DNA of 64,000 nt from Gemella haemolysans (GCF_901873445.1 NZ_CABFLN010000016.1:134105-198104); one strand, 5' to 3'. Positions 39,449-49,096 are shown, counted from the first letter of the stretch. Numbers and translations: made by a program. Notes: a model not told the origin generated them from the letters alone.

Positions 39449-40756
39449 TTATTCGAATACTGTTTGACTATCTACTTCAACAGTTAAAGCATGTAATGCT
39501 TTTTCTACAAGACCTCTTCTTAGTTTTTTCTCTTCATCCGCATCTAATTTAGGATTTCCTAGTGGGTGAGGAATTGCTATAGTAGGTACGATTCTGTTCG
39601 CTCCCACTGTTAGAGAAATTGGTACTACTGTACACATGTGAACCACAGGTATACCCGCTCTCTCTATTTCTTTTACCATCGTTGCACCGCAACGAGTACA
39701 AGTACCTCAAGTAGAAGTTAAGATTACAGCATCTACTCCATCAGCTACTAATTTTTGTGCATATTCTTTTGCAAATCCTACTGCGCTAGCAACGGCTGTA
39801 CCATTACCTACAGTTGTATAGAATTTTTCATGTAAACTTCCAATTTTACCTTCCTTAACGAAATCTCTCATTACATCAACTGGTAATACTCTATCTGAGT
39901 CTTCATTTGCATACACAGGGTCATATCCACCGTGAGCTGTTTCATGAGTTTCGGCAGTTAAATCGTTAAATCCTTCTAATGAGTATTCTCCATATTTAGA
40001 AGCTGAAGATGATTCGATATGATCTGGATTACCTTTTGGCACGATTCCTCCAGAAGTTACTAGGGCAATTTTTGCTTTAGTTAAATCTTTAACAGCTGGA
40101 TTCGGTTCTACTCTATCGAAGTTAGGCATAGGATATTCTGTTTCGAACTCTTCACCTTTAATTTTCTTAACAAGCATTTCAACAGCACGTTCAGAACCAC
40201 GTTTTTCACTAAAGAAGTTTACACGAACTCCTCTTTCATGGTATCCTTCTTCTTTTGGAGATAAGATTTCTTCGCCTTTAGCTAATTTCGCTGCGAATTT
40301 AGCTAATTTTGGTAAAGCTTTTCTCATACCTGCAGCACTGTCAGATGTTTCAAGAATATAAACTTCTTTTCTAAACATATCTGTACCAGGGTTTTCTACA
40401 TACATAGCTGTTACTGCTGGAATATGAAGTTCGTCTTGAACAGCTTTAGTAATTGTTCCTGCTGCAACCCCGTAACGCCCTGCATTAAAAGCTGGTCCTG
40501 CGATAAATAATTGAGGATCGCATCCTTTAATCATATCAATAAGTTCTACTTGAACTTTTTCTAAATTTTCATTGAAGTAGCTATCTCCACAAACTACTGT
40601 AGCTACTACTTCGAATTCTTCTCCCAACTTGCCTTGTAACTGAACACTAATTGGTGGTAATTCAGTTCTTAATTCTGGTGCAATGTGGGCTTTTTCTTCT
40701 CCACCTACTCCGGCAAAGAATTGGTTTATATAATGTACTACTCTTATTTTAGACAT
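39449..40756 (-). CDS. grdB: Glycine reductase protein B, selenocysteine subunit
   Basis: This 435-aa protein is read through UGA at 39707-39709, giving ILTSTUGTCTRCGATMVKE with selenocysteine at residue 350. The upstream part starts MSKIRVVHYINQFFAGVGGEEKAH, and the downstream part continues as HPLGNPKLDADEEKKLRRGLVEKALHALT. GrdB binds the glycine amino group with GrdE and passes the carboxymethyl group to GrdA. Standard gene finders will stop it at residue 349 and call a separate 3' piece. Confidence 0.95.
39680..39694 (-). promoter_or_regulatory. Candidate SECIS hairpin of grdB
   Basis: CGUUGC-GGU-GCAACG is a perfect 6-bp stem with a GGU apex, starting 12 nt after the UGA; the loop G is nt 19 after it. 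Bacterial SECIS elements sit directly downstream with a G near the loop start. The same GGU apex occurs in the prdC hairpin. Confidence 0.65.
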
Positions 40757-40792
40757 TTTTATTTCCCCCTATATTGTTATTCAGACAATAAA

Positions 40793-41254
40793 CTACTCTC
40801 CACGAACATCTTTCATTTCACTTGCGATTTCATCTACGTCTAATACCATTTCCATCATTCCTACTTGATCTTCATAGATTGCTTCATCTATTTGTGATTT
40901 AATTTCTTCTTCTACAATGTGATATACAGCTAGATTAAGTTCTACTCCAGCAAGTGGTCCTGCGAATGTTGGATCTCCCACTGTTACAGTTTCAGCTGCT
41001 AGACCAGCAGCTTCGGCTTCTGCAGCACCTAGTAAAACCACAACGTTTTCGTTACCAAATTTTTCGGCAGCTTCTTTAATACGTTTTTGGTTTTCTAAGT
41101 CCATAGCCCCTGCAGCCGTTCAGACAAAACACTCAGTAGATGAAAATACTACTTCTAACCCCTCAATTGGTTTTACACATTCTTCGATAGCTAATCCTGG
41201 GATCCCATCACGGTCACCAATGATAACTACTTTTTTATTAATAAGATTTACCAT
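40793..41254 (-). CDS. grdA: Glycine/sarcosine/betaine reductase selenoprotein A
   Basis: The 153-aa protein starts at 41252-41254 after AAGGAGGAAT and reads [23 protein letters not shown] at 41120-41122 (codon 45) gives [17 protein letters not shown], the known GrdA selenocysteine context with a nearby Cys. GrdA carries the carboxymethyl-selenoether from protein B to protein C and is re-reduced by thioredoxin. I could not find a convincing hairpin as SECIS by eye. Confidence 0.95.
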
Positions 41255-41302
41255 TATCTTATTCCTCCTTGTTCAAATCTATAACGTTTATTAATTTTTT
41301 AA

Positions 41303-42589
41303 TTAGAAAGTTTTAGCACTTAAATATCCAAATCCTGTTTCGTTAGTAGCTCCTGTAATAGCTTGGATTTCTACTTCGATAGTTCCATCTTCTCTTAATG
41401 AATCTTGGTTACCACCAGCAATTACATTTACTACATCGATGTGTCCTATAATTTTATCTAGTTTTGGTAATACTACTACTTGGTTAGCATTTCCTCCTGT
41501 AACTACAGCATTAGCAGCTACGTCAGCGTCAGCTAAACTTTGGCTAGCTCCATCACGTCCTGCATATTCATCTGTTACGATAACAGTTTTAACTTGTTCC
41601 GCTTCAATTTTTTTACAGTTCATGATTAAGTCAGTATCTGGATTACCAAATCCTTCTTGAGATACGATTACCGCATCTAAGTTTAAGTAACGACAAAGTT
41701 TTGCAGTCCAGTTAGATGAACGTTCTTTATCCATTAAATAAACATTTTCATTAGTAATTATTACACCTAAGAAGTTAATTTCTTTACCGTGTTTTTTGTA
41801 TAAATCTTCAATAACTCCATTGTTTAAGTGTACATAAGTTGGGTTTTTATCACATGCTGATACACAGTTACCACTTACGATAGCACCATCCATGATTTCT
41901 GTTGGATATAGAATAGTTGGTACTATTTGTTTTGCATCAACACCGTATACATAAGTATCATGTAATAATCCTTGAGTTTGAAGCATGTATACATATCCTA
42001 CTTTTGGAAGATCAGGGTATTCAGCAATTTGTTCTAATAAAGGTTTTGTTTCATACACTTCTACTTCTTCAGGCTCTAATGTACGAGCTAATTCTGCAAT
42101 GTAGCGTGCAGCTTTAAATCCGATATAACGAACTGCTTTTTCATGTTCGTGTTGCTTAATTCCTTCTTTTGGTTCAGCGATAACGATTAGGTTATTTGTT
42201 TTTGAAAATGGAGTGTATTCAGCTCCAACACCAGTCATATCGATAATACCTTCTTGGAATCCTACTATTTTACCAGTAGTTACAACAGCCATACCTTTAA
42301 GGGCGATAGTGCGTCCTTCCCCTACAGTGTCTACTTTTGAAAGTATACCAGGGAATATTCCACCACGTCCTTCAACTTTTACACGAGGTTCAATTACATC
42401 CTTAACCGGAGTAATACGAACACTTTCACCAGGACGAGCAATTTCTAAATCAACAGATTCAATTGCATCATCCTCAAAAACAGCTTTTACAAGCTCTTCT
42501 TTATTTACATATAATACATTCGCCTCAATTTTTGACTCTGCAGCAAACTGTATATCTTTAATATGAATCTTTCCTAATTCAAGACGCAT
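41303..42589 (-). CDS. grdE: Glycine reductase protein B, proprotein GrdE
   Basis: The 428-aa proprotein contains SGNCVSACDKNP, where Asn241-Cys242 matches the site at which GrdE is cleaved to give a pyruvoyl-type subunit that binds glycine. The N- and C-parts are both present. It lies first of the reductase genes after trxA. GrdE and the selenoprotein GrdB form protein B. Confidence 0.94.
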   Translation of the reverse strand: MRLELGKIHIKDIQFAAESKIEANVLYVNKEELVKAVFEDDAIESVDLEIARPGESVRITPVKDVIEPRVKVEGRGGIFPGILSKVDTVGEGRTIALKGMAVVTTGKIVGFQEGIIDMTGVGAEYTPFSKTNNLIVIAEPKEGIKQHEHEKAVRYIGFKAARYIAELARTLEPEEVEVYETKPLLEQIAEYPDLPKVGYVYMLQTQGLLHDTYVYGVDAKQIVPTILYPTEIMDGAIVSGNCVSACDKNPTYVHLNNGVIEDLYKKHGKEINFLGVIITNENVYLMDKERSSNWTAKLCRYLNLDAVIVSQEGFGNPDTDLIMNCKKIEAEQVKTVIVTDEYAGRDGASQSLADADVAANAVVTGGNANQVVVLPKLDKIIGHIDVVNVIAGGNQDSLREDGTIEVEIQAITGATNETGFGYLSAKTF

Positions 42590-42615
42590 ACCTAATACCT
42601 CCCTTTGAGTTAATT

Positions 42616-42933
42616 TTAATAATATTTTTTAATCATAGCTTCAATATTAGGAATAGTTGCATCGTCTTTAGTTACTTCTTCGACTTTGCTACCATCTTTA
42701 TATATCGCTAATGTTGGTAACCCTAAAACTTTTTGTTTAATCGCAAGTCTTCTTGCTTTTGTTGTATCTAGAGATGTAAATTTGATTTTATCTCCATATG
42801 TTTCTGCCAATTTGTGTACATCAGGCATAAGAGCTTTACATGGTTCACAACCTTGGCTCCAGAAGTCTACAAACACATATCCTTCTGCTTCCAATACTTC
42901 TTGTTCAAAGTTTTCTTTATTAAGTTCTAACAT
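42616..42933 (-). CDS. trxA: Thioredoxin of the grd operon
   Basis: The 105-aa thioredoxin fold has the active site [14 protein letters not shown], thus GCEPC rather than the usual WCGPC. Variant active sites are typical of thioredoxins in glycine reductase operons. It would deliver electrons to GrdA, reduced by the TrxB encoded upstream. About 26 bp separate it from grdE. Confidence 0.93.
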   Translation of the reverse strand: MLELNKENFEQEVLEAEGYVFVDFWSQGCEPCKALMPDVHKLAETYGDKIKFTSLDTTKARRLAIKQKVLGLPTLAIYKDGSKVEEVTKDDATIPNIEAMIKKYY

Positions 42934-42969
42934 TTTCTTTTTCTCCTTTTATTATTTTATTTTTAAATT

Positions 42970-43914
42970 TTATTCAAATTTCTCAGCAATATATTTTTCA
43001 GCGCGAATCGCTGCTACAGCTCCATCTGATACCGCAGTAACTACTTGACGGATATCTTTAACACGGCAATCACCAGCTACAAATACACCATCTACATTTG
43101 TTTTAGTGTCTTCTCCTGCTTTAATGTAGCCATCTTCTGTCATTTCAACTTTTCCTTCAAATAGTTTTGTTTGAGGAATATATCCGATGAAGAAGAATAA
43201 TCCCATTGTTCCATCCTCTTCGTCAGCTTCAATTACATATTCTTCACCAGTTATTAAATTTTTCAATCTAATGGCTTCTAAGATTCCATCTCCAATTGCT
43301 TCTGTAACTACAGTATTTCCTAAAATTTCAATTTTTGGATTGTTTTTAGCTTTTTCTGCAGTAACTTTTTCACAACGAACATTTTCTCTACGGTATACAA
43401 TTGTTACTTTACGAGCAAATTTAGTTAAGAACAAAGCTTCTTCTACAGCACTATTAGCTCCACCAACTACATAAACATCAAGGCCTTCGAAAAAGTCACC
43501 ATCACAAGTTGCACAGTAAGAAATACCTTTACTTTCTAACTCTTTAATTCCTGGTGCGTCTAATTTTCTTGGAGACGCTCCTGTTGCAATAATTACTGTT
43601 TTAGCAGTATAATCACCACTTACGCAAGTAACGACTTTTTCATCTCCCTCAAGTTCAACATTAAGAACTTCATCTTGTTTTATTTCAGCTCCGAAACTCT
43701 TAGCTTGCTCTACCATTCTTGCTGTTACACGAGGTCCTGTTGGATCTTCTACCGCTCCAGGATAATTTTCAATTAAGTGCGTAATCGCAGCTTGTCCACC
43801 ATTTTTTGATTTTTCAAGAACCAAGGTACTTAATTTCGCACGTGAAGCATACAAAGCAGCAGATAAACCAGCTGGTCCTGAACCTATAATAATTACATCA
43901 TAATGTCTACTCAT
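42970..43914 (-). CDS. trxB: Thioredoxin reductase
   Basis: The 314-aa flavoprotein has the FAD motif IIGSGPAGLSAALYASRA, the redox centre CATCDG and the NAD(P)-binding GGANSAVEEALFL, ending with GVFVAGDCRVKDIRQVVTAVSDGA. It supplies electrons to the operon thioredoxin. Position between grdX and trxA is usual for the glycine reductase system. Confidence 0.95.
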   Translation of the reverse strand: MSRHYDVIIIGSGPAGLSAALYASRAKLSTLVLEKSKNGGQAAITHLIENYPGAVEDPTGPRVTARMVEQAKSFGAEIKQDEVLNVELEGDEKVVTCVSGDYTAKTVIIATGASPRKLDAPGIKELESKGISYCATCDGDFFEGLDVYVVGGANSAVEEALFLTKFARKVTIVYRRENVRCEKVTAEKAKNNPKIEILGNTVVTEAIGDGILEAIRLKNLITGEEYVIEADEEDGTMGLFFFIGYIPQTKLFEGKVEMTEDGYIKAGEDTKTNVDGVFVAGDCRVKDIRQVVTAVSDGAVAAIRAEKYIAEKFE

Positions 43915-43937
43915 AATTATTCTCCTTTAGTTATTTT

Positions 43938-44306
43938 TTATAAAATTCTTTTTATCGCATTTAATATTAAATCATAATCGATGACACTAAAATCATCTTT
44001 AACCTTATCAGTCCACAAAGGTACTTTTCTATTATTTCTAAATTTCTTGAATGTTAATATCGCCTCTGAGATTAAATTAACCGATGAAACATCTAATACT
44101 TCATTTTTTTTAATGAGTACCGATCTGTAGATTGTTTCATTCGGCTTAACACTTCCATATAAAGGATGTGTTACAATTTCCCAGTTATCATGCACATAAT
44201 CTCTTACTTTTTTCAAGATATCCAGATAATTCACGTCTAAATATTCAACTTCTATATTTTTAAAATTTTCTTTTACAAATTTTGGATTATTAGTAATTAA
44301 TTTCAT
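43938..44306 (-). CDS. grdX: GrdX-family protein
   Basis: The 122-aa protein resembles GrdX: KLITNNPKFVKENF, YLDVNYLDILKKVRDYVHDNWEIVTHPLYGSVKPNETIYRS. It is the first gene of the operon, and the role of GrdX is not settled. The ATG follows AGGAGAG directly after the riboswitch terminator. Confidence 0.9.
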   Translation of the reverse strand: MKLITNNPKFVKENFKNIEVEYLDVNYLDILKKVRDYVHDNWEIVTHPLYGSVKPNETIYRSVLIKKNEVLDVSSVNLISEAILTFKKFRNNRKVPLWTDKVKDDFSVIDYDLILNAIKRIL

Positions 44307-44317
44307 AGTCTCTCTCC

Positions 44318-44359
44318 TAAAAAAATAAAAAACAGAAAGAAAGTTAGCTTTCTCCCTGT
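44318..44359 (-). terminator. Attenuator of the glycine riboswitch
   Basis: ACAGGGAGAAAG pairs imperfectly with CUUUCUUUCUGU (44348-44359 with 44332-44343), then a long U/A-rich tail (UUUUUUAUUUUUUU) follows on the minus strand. It lies between the aptamer and the grdX start, as expected of a transcriptional attenuator. Confidence 0.75.
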
Positions 44360-44365
44360 TGTCCT

Positions 44366-44466
44366 ACTTCAGAGTTCTGTCCTAGCGCAGTCTTTTTACC
44401 TGAGAATTTCATCAATATTTGCCAAATATTAATTTGTACCTTCGGTGACTAATGTCCTCTCCTACA
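44366..44466 (-). ncRNA. Glycine riboswitch (single aptamer visible)
   Basis: The RNA has the conserved glycine aptamer parts in order: GGAGAGGA, then CACCGAAGG, then CUCAGGUAAAAAGAC, then GGACAGAACUCUG. One aptamer is clear; an adjoining partial helix may be a ghost aptamer. It sits 60 nt before grdX, so glycine would turn on the glycine reductase operon. Compare family RF00504. Confidence 0.9.
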
Positions 44467-44486
44467 CTATTCTTACAGTATATTTC

Positions 44487-44516
44487 CTTATATTTATATT
44501 TTATACTATTTCTCAA
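44487..44516 (-). promoter_or_regulatory. Probable promoter of the grd operon
   Basis: TTGAGA (44511-44516) and TATAAG (44487-44492) on the minus strand are spaced 18 bp, placed upstream of the riboswitch. The rest up to 44795 is AT-rich with nothing else recognisable. Confidence 0.45.
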
Positions 44517-44795
44517 ATAAATTAAAACGTTTTCTAAAGTTCTATAAAAGAGTTTTTCAAATATATTAATATATACTTTAATAATAATTTATAATTTTTT
44601 GAAATATCACTTAGTATTAAAGTATTATTTTCATTTAATTTAAAAAATATATTTGTTTTTTTGAACTGTTAATTTTATAAATTATTATTCTAACACATCT
44701 TACATAAAAATATACTAAGATTATTTAAATTATTAAAGATTCATAATAAATATAAAAATAATTCAAATGTTTTTATACGGCTTTGAAAATTCCCA

Positions 44796-44824
44796 TTGAA
44801 AAATATTGACATTTTCGTTATACT
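44796..44824 (+). promoter_or_regulatory. Promoter of rarD
   Basis: TTGAAA (44796-44801) and TATACT (44819-44824) are 17 bp apart; AAAGGAGG precedes the start codon at 44871. Confidence 0.55.
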
Positions 44825-44870
44825 TAATTTACTACAAAATAGCAGAGAAGGTTTATAAAGGAGGAATAAC

Positions 44871-45788
44871 ATGAATAATACTCAAAAAAGTTTAGCAGCA
44901 ATACTCATATGTTACTTTTCATGGGGACTTTTTCCAATTTATTTTAAACTACTAAAAAGTATAGGAGCTTATGAGGTTCTAGCGATGCGTATTCTATGTT
45001 CATTTATTTTTATGATTTTAATAATAGGTGTCGCTAAAAATAAGAAAACAATTTTTGAAGAAATAAAGAAAATATGGGGAAACAAAAAAAGTTTTCTCCT
45101 GCTTGTTCTAGCTTCATTTTTAATAACAGGAAACTGGCTAACATATATAATCGCGGTAAATACTAATCATGTATTAGAAGCGAGCTTTGGATACTACTTA
45201 AATCCTATAGTTACGATTATTTTAGCTGTGGTCTTTTTAAAAGAAAAATTGACTCGTACACAAACTATAGCTTGTCTCTTTGTTGGAGGGTCCCTATTAT
45301 ATTTATTTATCTCTTTAGGGTCCCTACCATGGATATCTATCATGCTTGCATTTACATTTGGACTTTATAGTCTATGTAAAAAGAAAATTGTACTTAGTCC
45401 TAAAGCTGGTCTATTAATTGAAACTGCAATAGTCTCTCCAATAGCATTAGTATATATGGGATATTTATCATCAATCAATTCAATCACATTCCATACCTTT
45501 GGAACCGATACATTGATTTATTCACTACTATCTGGGGTAATTACAGCCGTGCCTCTAATGTTATTTGCTAAAGGAGCAACAGCTATACCTCTATATATCC
45601 TTGGTATCTTACAATATTTACCGCCTACAATGCAATTTTTTATAGGAATTTTTGTTTACGGAGAAGAATTAAGTATTCAAAAATTAATATCATTCTCTAT
45701 AATTTGGGTGGCAGTCGCAGTTTTTTGTTACTCAGCAATAATATCAATGAAAAAACAAAATTTAGTTAGTGAAAGTCATAAAAAATAA
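44871..45788 (+). CDS. rarD: RarD/EamA-family permease
   Basis: The 305-aa membrane protein has ten predicted helices in two EamA repeats and the RarD-like start YFSWGLFPIYFKLLKSIGAYEVLAMRI. Substrate unknown; family members export small metabolites or drugs. It is monocistronic and convergent with the TSUP gene, inside the reductase region but on the opposite strand. Confidence 0.88.
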   Translation: MNNTQKSLAAILICYFSWGLFPIYFKLLKSIGAYEVLAMRILCSFIFMILIIGVAKNKKTIFEEIKKIWGNKKSFLLLVLASFLITGNWLTYIIAVNTNHVLEASFGYYLNPIVTIILAVVFLKEKLTRTQTIACLFVGGSLLYLFISLGSLPWISIMLAFTFGLYSLCKKKIVLSPKAGLLIETAIVSPIALVYMGYLSSINSITFHTFGTDTLIYSLLSGVITAVPLMLFAKGATAIPLYILGILQYLPPTMQFFIGIFVYGEELSIQKLISFSIIWVAVAVFCYSAIISMKKQNLVSESHKK

Positions 45789-45803
45789 AAATTTCTAAAA
45801 CAC

Positions 45804-45840
45804 AAAAAGCGAAGTTTGATTTCTCAAACCTCGCTTTTTA
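45804..45840. terminator. Bidirectional terminator
   Basis: AAAAAGCGAAGTTTGA pairs with TCAAACCTCGCTTTTT, giving poly-T after the stem in both directions. It ends rarD and the prdDEF-TSUP operon. Confidence 0.85.
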
Positions 45841-45851
45841 CTTTTTTTATA

Positions 45852-46730
45852 TTACACTGCTTTTGAAGCACCTTGTTTAATCATAGAGATACCTGTTACG
45901 ATAACTACACCAATGATTACCCATGTTAATACTGCAAGTGGCATACTCTTAACTAATGTATAAGCAATAGTTACCCCAATAACACCACCGATTGTGATAG
46001 CTACAGAACCAATTCTTGAATAGTTACCAGCTTTAATGAATTCTGGTGAACCGATAGCCATAAGTCCTGCACAAGATCCCATCATAATTGGGAATGCTAC
46101 TAATGGGCTTAGTCCTAGCATATAAACCATAGCCATACATGGCGCATATAAACCTACACCAGCCATCATAAGAGCTCCAAGAATAAAGTTACCTACAATC
46201 CCGATAATAAGTTTAATACCTGTTAATCCAACAGCTTCATTACCAGCTCCAAGAGCTTTTAACCAACCAAGTTGACCTGAAGCCATTAAGAATGCTGTTA
46301 CGATTAAACACACACCCATAACAAGTTGAATTTTTTTCTCAGGAAGTTTGTTTACTATTCTCGCACCTACTAATGCACCTGCAATAGCTGCAGCAATCAT
46401 TGAGAATAAAGTAATACCTTCAACTTTCACCCCTGTTAAGAATAATACTGCTTCCATAATAACTGGAATTGTGTGAGCAACGTTTAACGTACCTGGAATT
46501 TTTTTGTCAGTGTCTAAGAATTTAGTAACTTTGAACAATAGTGTTGTTGGTGCGAAACTTCCGATACCTAAAGTATCAAAGAAGTCAGTTACTAACCCGA
46601 TAAGGAATCCGACAACTGGACTTTCTTTACCTAAATCATTTTTGTGTTTTACAAGGTCTACCACTAGAGATGCAAGGAAGAATATCCCTCCAGCTCCTAT
46701 AATAATTAATAATACTGTTAATAAATCCAT
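45852..46730 (-). CDS. TSUP (TauE/SafE)-family permease in the prd operon
   Basis: The 292-aa protein has about eight membrane helices and the TSUP motif GFLIGLVTDFFDTLGIGSFAPTT, repeated as NFILGALMMAGVGLYAPCM. TSUP members move sulfur compounds or organic acids across the membrane. It begins 14 bp after prdF, so it is likely co-transcribed. It could export the product 5-aminovalerate or import a substrate, which is inference. No close functional assignment. Confidence 0.85.
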   Translation of the reverse strand: MDLLTVLLIIIGAGGIFFLASLVVDLVKHKNDLGKESPVVGFLIGLVTDFFDTLGIGSFAPTTLLFKVTKFLDTDKKIPGTLNVAHTIPVIMEAVLFLTGVKVEGITLFSMIAAAIAGALVGARIVNKLPEKKIQLVMGVCLIVTAFLMASGQLGWLKALGAGNEAVGLTGIKLIIGIVGNFILGALMMAGVGLYAPCMAMVYMLGLSPLVAFPIMMGSCAGLMAIGSPEFIKAGNYSRIGSVAITIGGVIGVTIAYTLVKSMPLAVLTWVIIGVVIVTGISMIKQGASKAV

Positions 46731-46743
46731 ATTATTTTCTCTC

Positions 46744-47763
46744 CTATCCTAATAAGAATCCGTATGTAAGTGAATCATCTGGATCATAAACATAGTTACT
46801 GAATCCTAAGATGTAACCAGAACCTGTAATTTCTGGAATAATAGCATCAAAGTCTGCTAATTTACGTTCTTCAACGATTCTACCTTTGAATAATGTACCT
46901 AAAATACTTTCGTAAACAAAAGGTTCACCTGGTTTTAATTCACCTTTTGCATATAATGTAGCTAATTTAGCTGAAGTACCAGTTCCACAAGGTGAACGGT
47001 CAATGTTTCCATCACCAAATACTACAACATTTTTGAATGTAGCTTCTGGGTGAGATGGTTTATCATAGATTTCAACTAAGTCTACAGTTTTAATGTGAGC
47101 TAATGTTGGGTGTTGAATTTCAATATTCGCATTAATAGCGTCACGAATTTTTAATCCAGCTTCTTTTAATTTAGAAGCATTTTCTGGTTTAACTTCTAAA
47201 CCTAGTTGGTCTGCAGAAATGATACAGAAGAAACTTCCACCAAATGAAATATCAAATTTAACGTGTCCTACTCCTTCTACATCAAGTTCTACATCACGTT
47301 TGTATAAGAATGATTCAACGTTTCTGAATGAAACTTCTTTTACTTTAGCTCCATTATCTTTTAATTTAGCAGTTGCATAAATTAATCCAGCAGGTGTTTC
47401 TACTACAACTTCTTTTTCAGTAGCACCTTCTTCAACGTCTACCATTCCAGTTTCTACAGCTGCAGTAACTGCTGCGATAGTGTTGTGTCCACACATGTTT
47501 AAGTAACCACCAGTATCCATGAATACTAGTCCGAAATCAGCTTCTTCTTTTGTTGGTGGTAATAAGAATGCTCCAAACATATCTTGGTGTCCGCGTGGTT
47601 CAAACATTACTGATTTTCTTACATCATCAAGGTGTTCGATAAAGTATTGTTTTTTCTCTACCATATCTTTACCAGGAATTTTTGGAATTCCTGCTGTAAC
47701 TAAACGAGCAGCTTCCCCTGCTGTATGTGTATCTATAACTGAAATCATTTTATTTAGTTTCAT
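46744..47763 (-). CDS. prdF: Proline racemase
   Basis: The 339-aa protein has both catalytic cysteines: MCGHNTI (Cys91) and DRSPCGTGTSA (Cys259). It interconverts L- and D-proline, supplying D-proline to the PrdAB reductase. The operon position after prdE is that of clostridial prdF. Confidence 0.94.
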   Translation of the reverse strand: MKLNKMISVIDTHTAGEAARLVTAGIPKIPGKDMVEKKQYFIEHLDDVRKSVMFEPRGHQDMFGAFLLPPTKEEADFGLVFMDTGGYLNMCGHNTIAAVTAAVETGMVDVEEGATEKEVVVETPAGLIYATAKLKDNGAKVKEVSFRNVESFLYKRDVELDVEGVGHVKFDISFGGSFFCIISADQLGLEVKPENASKLKEAGLKIRDAINANIEIQHPTLAHIKTVDLVEIYDKPSHPEATFKNVVVFGDGNIDRSPCGTGTSAKLATLYAKGELKPGEPFVYESILGTLFKGRIVEERKLADFDAIIPEITGSGYILGFSNYVYDPDDSLTYGFLLG

Positions 47764-47795
47764 AATAATTCACTCCTTAATTATTGCTTTTGTTG

Positions 47796-48269
47796 TTATT
47801 TGTTATTTGCATCTTGTCTCATTTTTAGTTTTAATAATGCTAATGCCTTTCTAGCATCAGTATAATCAACATTATTTTGACAAACTATCTCTGTTTCTAC
47901 ACCTTCTTCAGATTTATTAAAATCTAAAACGAACTTCGTGTATTGATTTTCAACCACAAATTTATGTTTACCCATAAATTTAAGTCCTACGATAGAAATT
48001 CCACGCTCTCCTATTTCAAACATAGTATTAGCATAATCAACATCACTATTTCCCCAACCATCCGCTGAGATAATAGCTCCATCAGTTCTCATTGCTTCTA
48101 ACCATGTTGCAGCTCGCCATCCTACTAAATGTTTTAAGCGATTATCCTGTGGAGTTCCCACTACAACTACCCCTTGAAAATCAATATCTGGATCACTTGC
48201 TAGTACATCTAATAATGGATCTCTAAAGTGGTGTAAGCTTGTTTCTTTTGTAGATGGTCCGATACCCAT
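47796..48269 (-). CDS. prdE: D-proline reductase-associated protein PrdE (PrdA C-half homologue)
   Basis: The 157-aa protein starts MGIGPSTKETSLHHFRDP and aligns along its whole length with PrdA from just after its cleavage site (CIGPASKETSRHYYREP). In place of the PrdA cysteine it has Gly, so it should not form the pyruvoyl group. The following core (VVVVGTPQDNRLKHLVGWR) is also shared. Its gene follows prdD by 14 bp. A structural partner of PrdD is the likely role. Confidence 0.88.
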   Translation of the reverse strand: MGIGPSTKETSLHHFRDPLLDVLASDPDIDFQGVVVVGTPQDNRLKHLVGWRAATWLEAMRTDGAIISADGWGNSDVDYANTMFEIGERGISIVGLKFMGKHKFVVENQYTKFVLDFNKSEEGVETEIVCQNNVDYTDARKALALLKLKMRQDANNK

Positions 48270-48283
48270 AATAACACCTCTTT

Positions 48284-49021
48284 CTATACCATTGCTCTTA
48301 TCGCACCATCGCGATATTCATTAGCTGTTAGTAGCACTGGCATATTGTTCATATCTATAATAGAAATACCTTTATCTATTCCACTAGGTTCTATTGGGAA
48401 TAACTGATTATCATACATCATCCCTTGTCCTGCAACTTCTTTAACTAAAGCTACTTTAGGTTTTCCAGAATTTTTTGGATTATAAAATTCGTGAACTTCA
48501 TCAGCATCGCGTCCGCTAAGAACTTTCATCACTTCTCTTATATTTTGTAAATATACATCTGATAATTCAAAAATAGAAAATGCTAAAGCCCTATCGAAAT
48601 CCACATCTGATTTAATAATAACATCTATATGTATTAAATAATCATTATCAGTTGGAGAACCTGCTTTATTCAGCACAAGTTGCTCCTTTAAAATACCTTC
48701 TGAAGAACCAAATTCATGCATTTGTTCTCCTTTAGTATTCGCACCTGTTAGTAACATGTAAACCCCTGTTAAAGTATGCGTAATCCCTTCACCAAGTCTT
48801 CCTAAAACCTTTGTAGATATAGGAACTATATCCATTATAGTATTTACATAGAAGTCATGTTCTCGAGGTTTTATTACTTTCACCTCTACGCTTTCAAATA
48901 TATTTTTATCATATTCAATCTCTGTTGGAATAATAAGTTCATTGTTTTCAATTTTAACTTTTTTCCCTAAAACAACATTTTTTATGTGAAATGCTTTTAT
49001 TTGCAATCTCTCTTTTGACAT
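48284..49021 (-). CDS. prdD: D-proline reductase-associated protein PrdD (PrdA N-half homologue)
   Basis: The 245-aa protein matches the part of PrdA before its cleavage site, including LTGANTKGEQMHEFGSSEG (PrdA: LTGTDANGVQIGEFGSSEG) and ending VLLTANEYRDGAIRAMV. I chose the ATG at 49019-49021 because AAGGGA is 9 nt upstream; a TTG three codons earlier abuts the site. PrdD plus PrdE thus looks like a split PrdA. It begins a second transcription unit after the prdB terminator. Confidence 0.88.
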   Translation of the reverse strand: MSKERLQIKAFHIKNVVLGKKVKIENNELIIPTEIEYDKNIFESVEVKVIKPREHDFYVNTIMDIVPISTKVLGRLGEGITHTLTGVYMLLTGANTKGEQMHEFGSSEGILKEQLVLNKAGSPTDNDYLIHIDVIIKSDVDFDRALAFSIFELSDVYLQNIREVMKVLSGRDADEVHEFYNPKNSGKPKVALVKEVAGQGMMYDNQLFPIEPSGIDKGISIIDMNNMPVLLTANEYRDGAIRAMV

Positions 49022-49048
49022 AACTATCAATCCCTTACTATTTTATTT

Positions 49049-49064
49049 ACTGTATTAATACAGT
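49049..49064. promoter_or_regulatory. 16-bp perfect palindrome upstream of prdD
   Basis: ACTGTATTAATACAGT is a perfect palindrome 28 bp before the prdD start and downstream of the prdB terminator. It is a good operator candidate. The regulator is unknown. Confidence 0.45.
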
Positions 49065-49096
49065 TTGTAAGTTGTTTACTAGTACAGATATTTCGT

